Source of the DNA: Candidatus Bathyarchaeota archaeon B63
Lineage (GTDB): Archaea; Thermoproteota; Bathyarchaeia; Bathyarchaeales; DTEX01
Direction of reading: 5' to 3'
NCBI GenBank assembly: GCA_001593845.1
Contig: LUCF01000089.1
Span: 1-6,379, forward strand
Length of the DNA: 6,379 nucleotides
In this document: positions 5,500 through 6,379 of the stretch, piece after piece
Layout of the letters: the number at the start of each line of letters is the position of its first letter
Numbering within the stretch: position 1 is the stretch's first letter
The notes under the pieces: model-generated
Databases searched by the model: none
The model's input: only the letters and a program-made list of their open reading frames with translations
Told to the model about the DNA's origin: nothing
Program-made: the position numbers and the translations under genes

Positions 5500-6379
5500 C
5501 TCTGCCGTTCCCCCCTTCGTCCTCCCCTTCTACCACCGTCTCCCTCTCGAAGAACTTCCGGTATTTCCTGCTGAGTATATGGGTTGTGAGCCCAGAGGCC
5601 ACGATAACCGCTATCCCAGTTATTATCGAGAGGACGAGGCTGTCCGGGGGGAGGGCGGGATTAATTATTATCTGGGAGATCTCATTGAGGATCATCCATA
5701 ACCATGCGAAGACGGCTACTAGAGCCGCGGTCCGCCAGAAATGCGGATCCCTCTCCAACAAGTAAGCGACGGATCTCCCCAGGAAGATCGTGCAGAGCCC
5801 GATGACGGCGAGGGTCATAGACTTATTTATAAACCAGCCGACCACGAGTGGGAAGGCCTTCATAAACTCATCTATATTCAGGGGGATCCTGAAGCTTATC
5901 CCGAAGCTGGCTGAGACGAATGACCACGCCTGATAGAACCCTATGGCCACGAGTATGAACCCGAAGGTGGATGAGAAGCCCACAACGAGGTCCGAGATCG
6001 AGTAGCGGTATGGACGTGAGAGGAAGGCTGAGATCTTCCGGTCGATCCCGTATCCTTTACCGAGCAGGTAGCTGCCCAGGATTATGAGGCCTACTATCGC
6101 CGTCCAGACGTATATGTCGAAGCTGATGAAGACTTGGAGGAGGACGAGGATGCCGAGCGATATCAGCAGTACGCCGGGCAGCCCCAAGGCGATTCTGGAG
6201 TATCGGGGATCCTCGATGAGCATCTTCCAGTACTTGGAGAATAGGGCCGCCGTCTCCTCTATCGATTCGCTGTGCTTAACGATTACTCTTCGGACTGAGG
6301 TGACTGGAACCCTGCTCTGGACGAGGGGCATTATATCCTCATCTGAGAAACCATCCGTGACGAGGATCAGGCTGTCGGC
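5483..6379 (-). CDS. DUF373 family archaeal integral membrane protein, 5'-truncated by window
   Basis: The frame runs off the window end without a stop; 298 residues are visible, ending at TAA 5483-5485. The ATG at 6331 is internal, because the 16 residues before it (ADSLILVTDGFSDEDI) join without a break to MPLVQSRVPVTSVRRVIVKHSE, the recognisable soluble N-terminal domain of DUF373 (COG2237). Roughly 80-100 N-terminal residues are probably missing. The rest is polytopic: hydrophobic segments at about 63-86, 89-109, 130-153, 173-185, 187-206, 216-238 and 246-268 (visible numbering), some six or seven helices. A short basic stretch (SRKYRKFFER) and an acidic, Gly-rich tail follow. Residues that could matter in the membrane include N and E in MILNEISQIIINP. 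The function is unknown to me. It is the first visible gene of the operon with the phosphorylase and uppS, and its promoter lies outside the window. An envelope or lipid-carrier role is only a guess from context. Confidence 0.9.
   Translation of the reverse strand, partial: ADSLILVTDGFSDEDIMPLVQSRVPVTSVRRVIVKHSESIEETAALFSKYWKMLIEDPRYSRIALGLPGVLLISLGILVLLQVFISFDIYVWTAIVGLIILGSYLLGKGYGIDRKISAFLSRPYRYSISDLVVGFSSTFGFILVAIGFYQAWSFVSASFGISFRIPLNIDEFMKAFPLVVGWFINKSMTLAVIGLCTIFLGRSVAYLLERDPHFWRTAALVAVFAWLWMILNEISQIIINPALPPDSLVLSIITGIAVIVASGLTTHILSRKYRKFFERETVVEGEDEGGNGRDEESS
5508..5515 (-). promoter_or_regulatory. Ribosome binding site for the phosphorylase inside the DUF373 gene
   Basis: GGGGGGAA on the - strand ends eight bases before ATG 5499. 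It lies in the final codons of the DUF373 gene, before that gene's TAA at 5483-5485, so the two genes are probably translated from one message. The run of six G is only a moderate match to the anti-Shine-Dalgarno sequence. Confidence 0.4.

Noticed and set aside
6121..6160. CTGATGA resembling a C box of an archaeal C/D-box guide RNA
   Set aside because: No matching D or D' box lies at a suitable distance, and the site lies within the DUF373 membrane-protein coding region.
5483..6331. ATG 6331 as start of a complete 282-residue DUF373 protein
   Set aside because: The frame stays open to the window end and the upstream residues (VTDGFSDED) belong to the conserved DUF373 domain, so the gene is cut by the window rather than short.

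Overview
The window looks like a piece of a thermophilic archaeal chromosome, probably from the TACK side (Korarchaeota-like or a related lineage; this placement is inference). The grounds are archaeal TATA-type promoter boxes close upstream of start codons, heavy use of AGG/AGA for Arg and ATA for Ile, an archaeal-type YchF GTPase, an archaeal DUF373 membrane protein, and a nucleoside phosphorylase with a C-terminal CxC motif. Genes are packed tightly. I see no mobile element, CRISPR array, tRNA, rRNA or phage gene.

Layout. On the + strand: (1) the 3' part of a DapL-like class I/II aminotransferase, cut by the window start; (2) an uncharacterised FAD-dependent dehydrogenase (COG2509-like) with its own TATA box and a TTG start; (3) a YchF/OBG-family GTPase with a C-terminal TGS domain, whose reading frame has no canonical start before its P-loop and seems to begin at an AUA codon. 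On the - strand, converging on ychF with a 44-base gap, is a compact operon read right to left: (6) a DUF373 polytopic membrane protein cut by the window end, (5) an MTAP-family phosphorylase with 6-oxopurine-type active-site residues, and (4) a cis-prenyltransferase (UppS). The - strand genes overlap at both junctions (17 bases and 1 base), so they are probably co-transcribed and translationally coupled.

Function. These are mostly housekeeping genes: amino-acid metabolism, redox, ribosome-associated GTPase, purine/methylthio salvage, and synthesis of the polyprenyl carrier used for protein glycosylation and envelope glycans. No new multi-gene system is evident. The points most worth checking are the non-canonical ychF start, the likely mis-named phosphorylase (methylthioinosine or 6-oxopurine rather than methylthioadenosine), the four-cysteine motif of the FAD enzyme, and the link of a DUF373 membrane protein to polyprenol synthesis.
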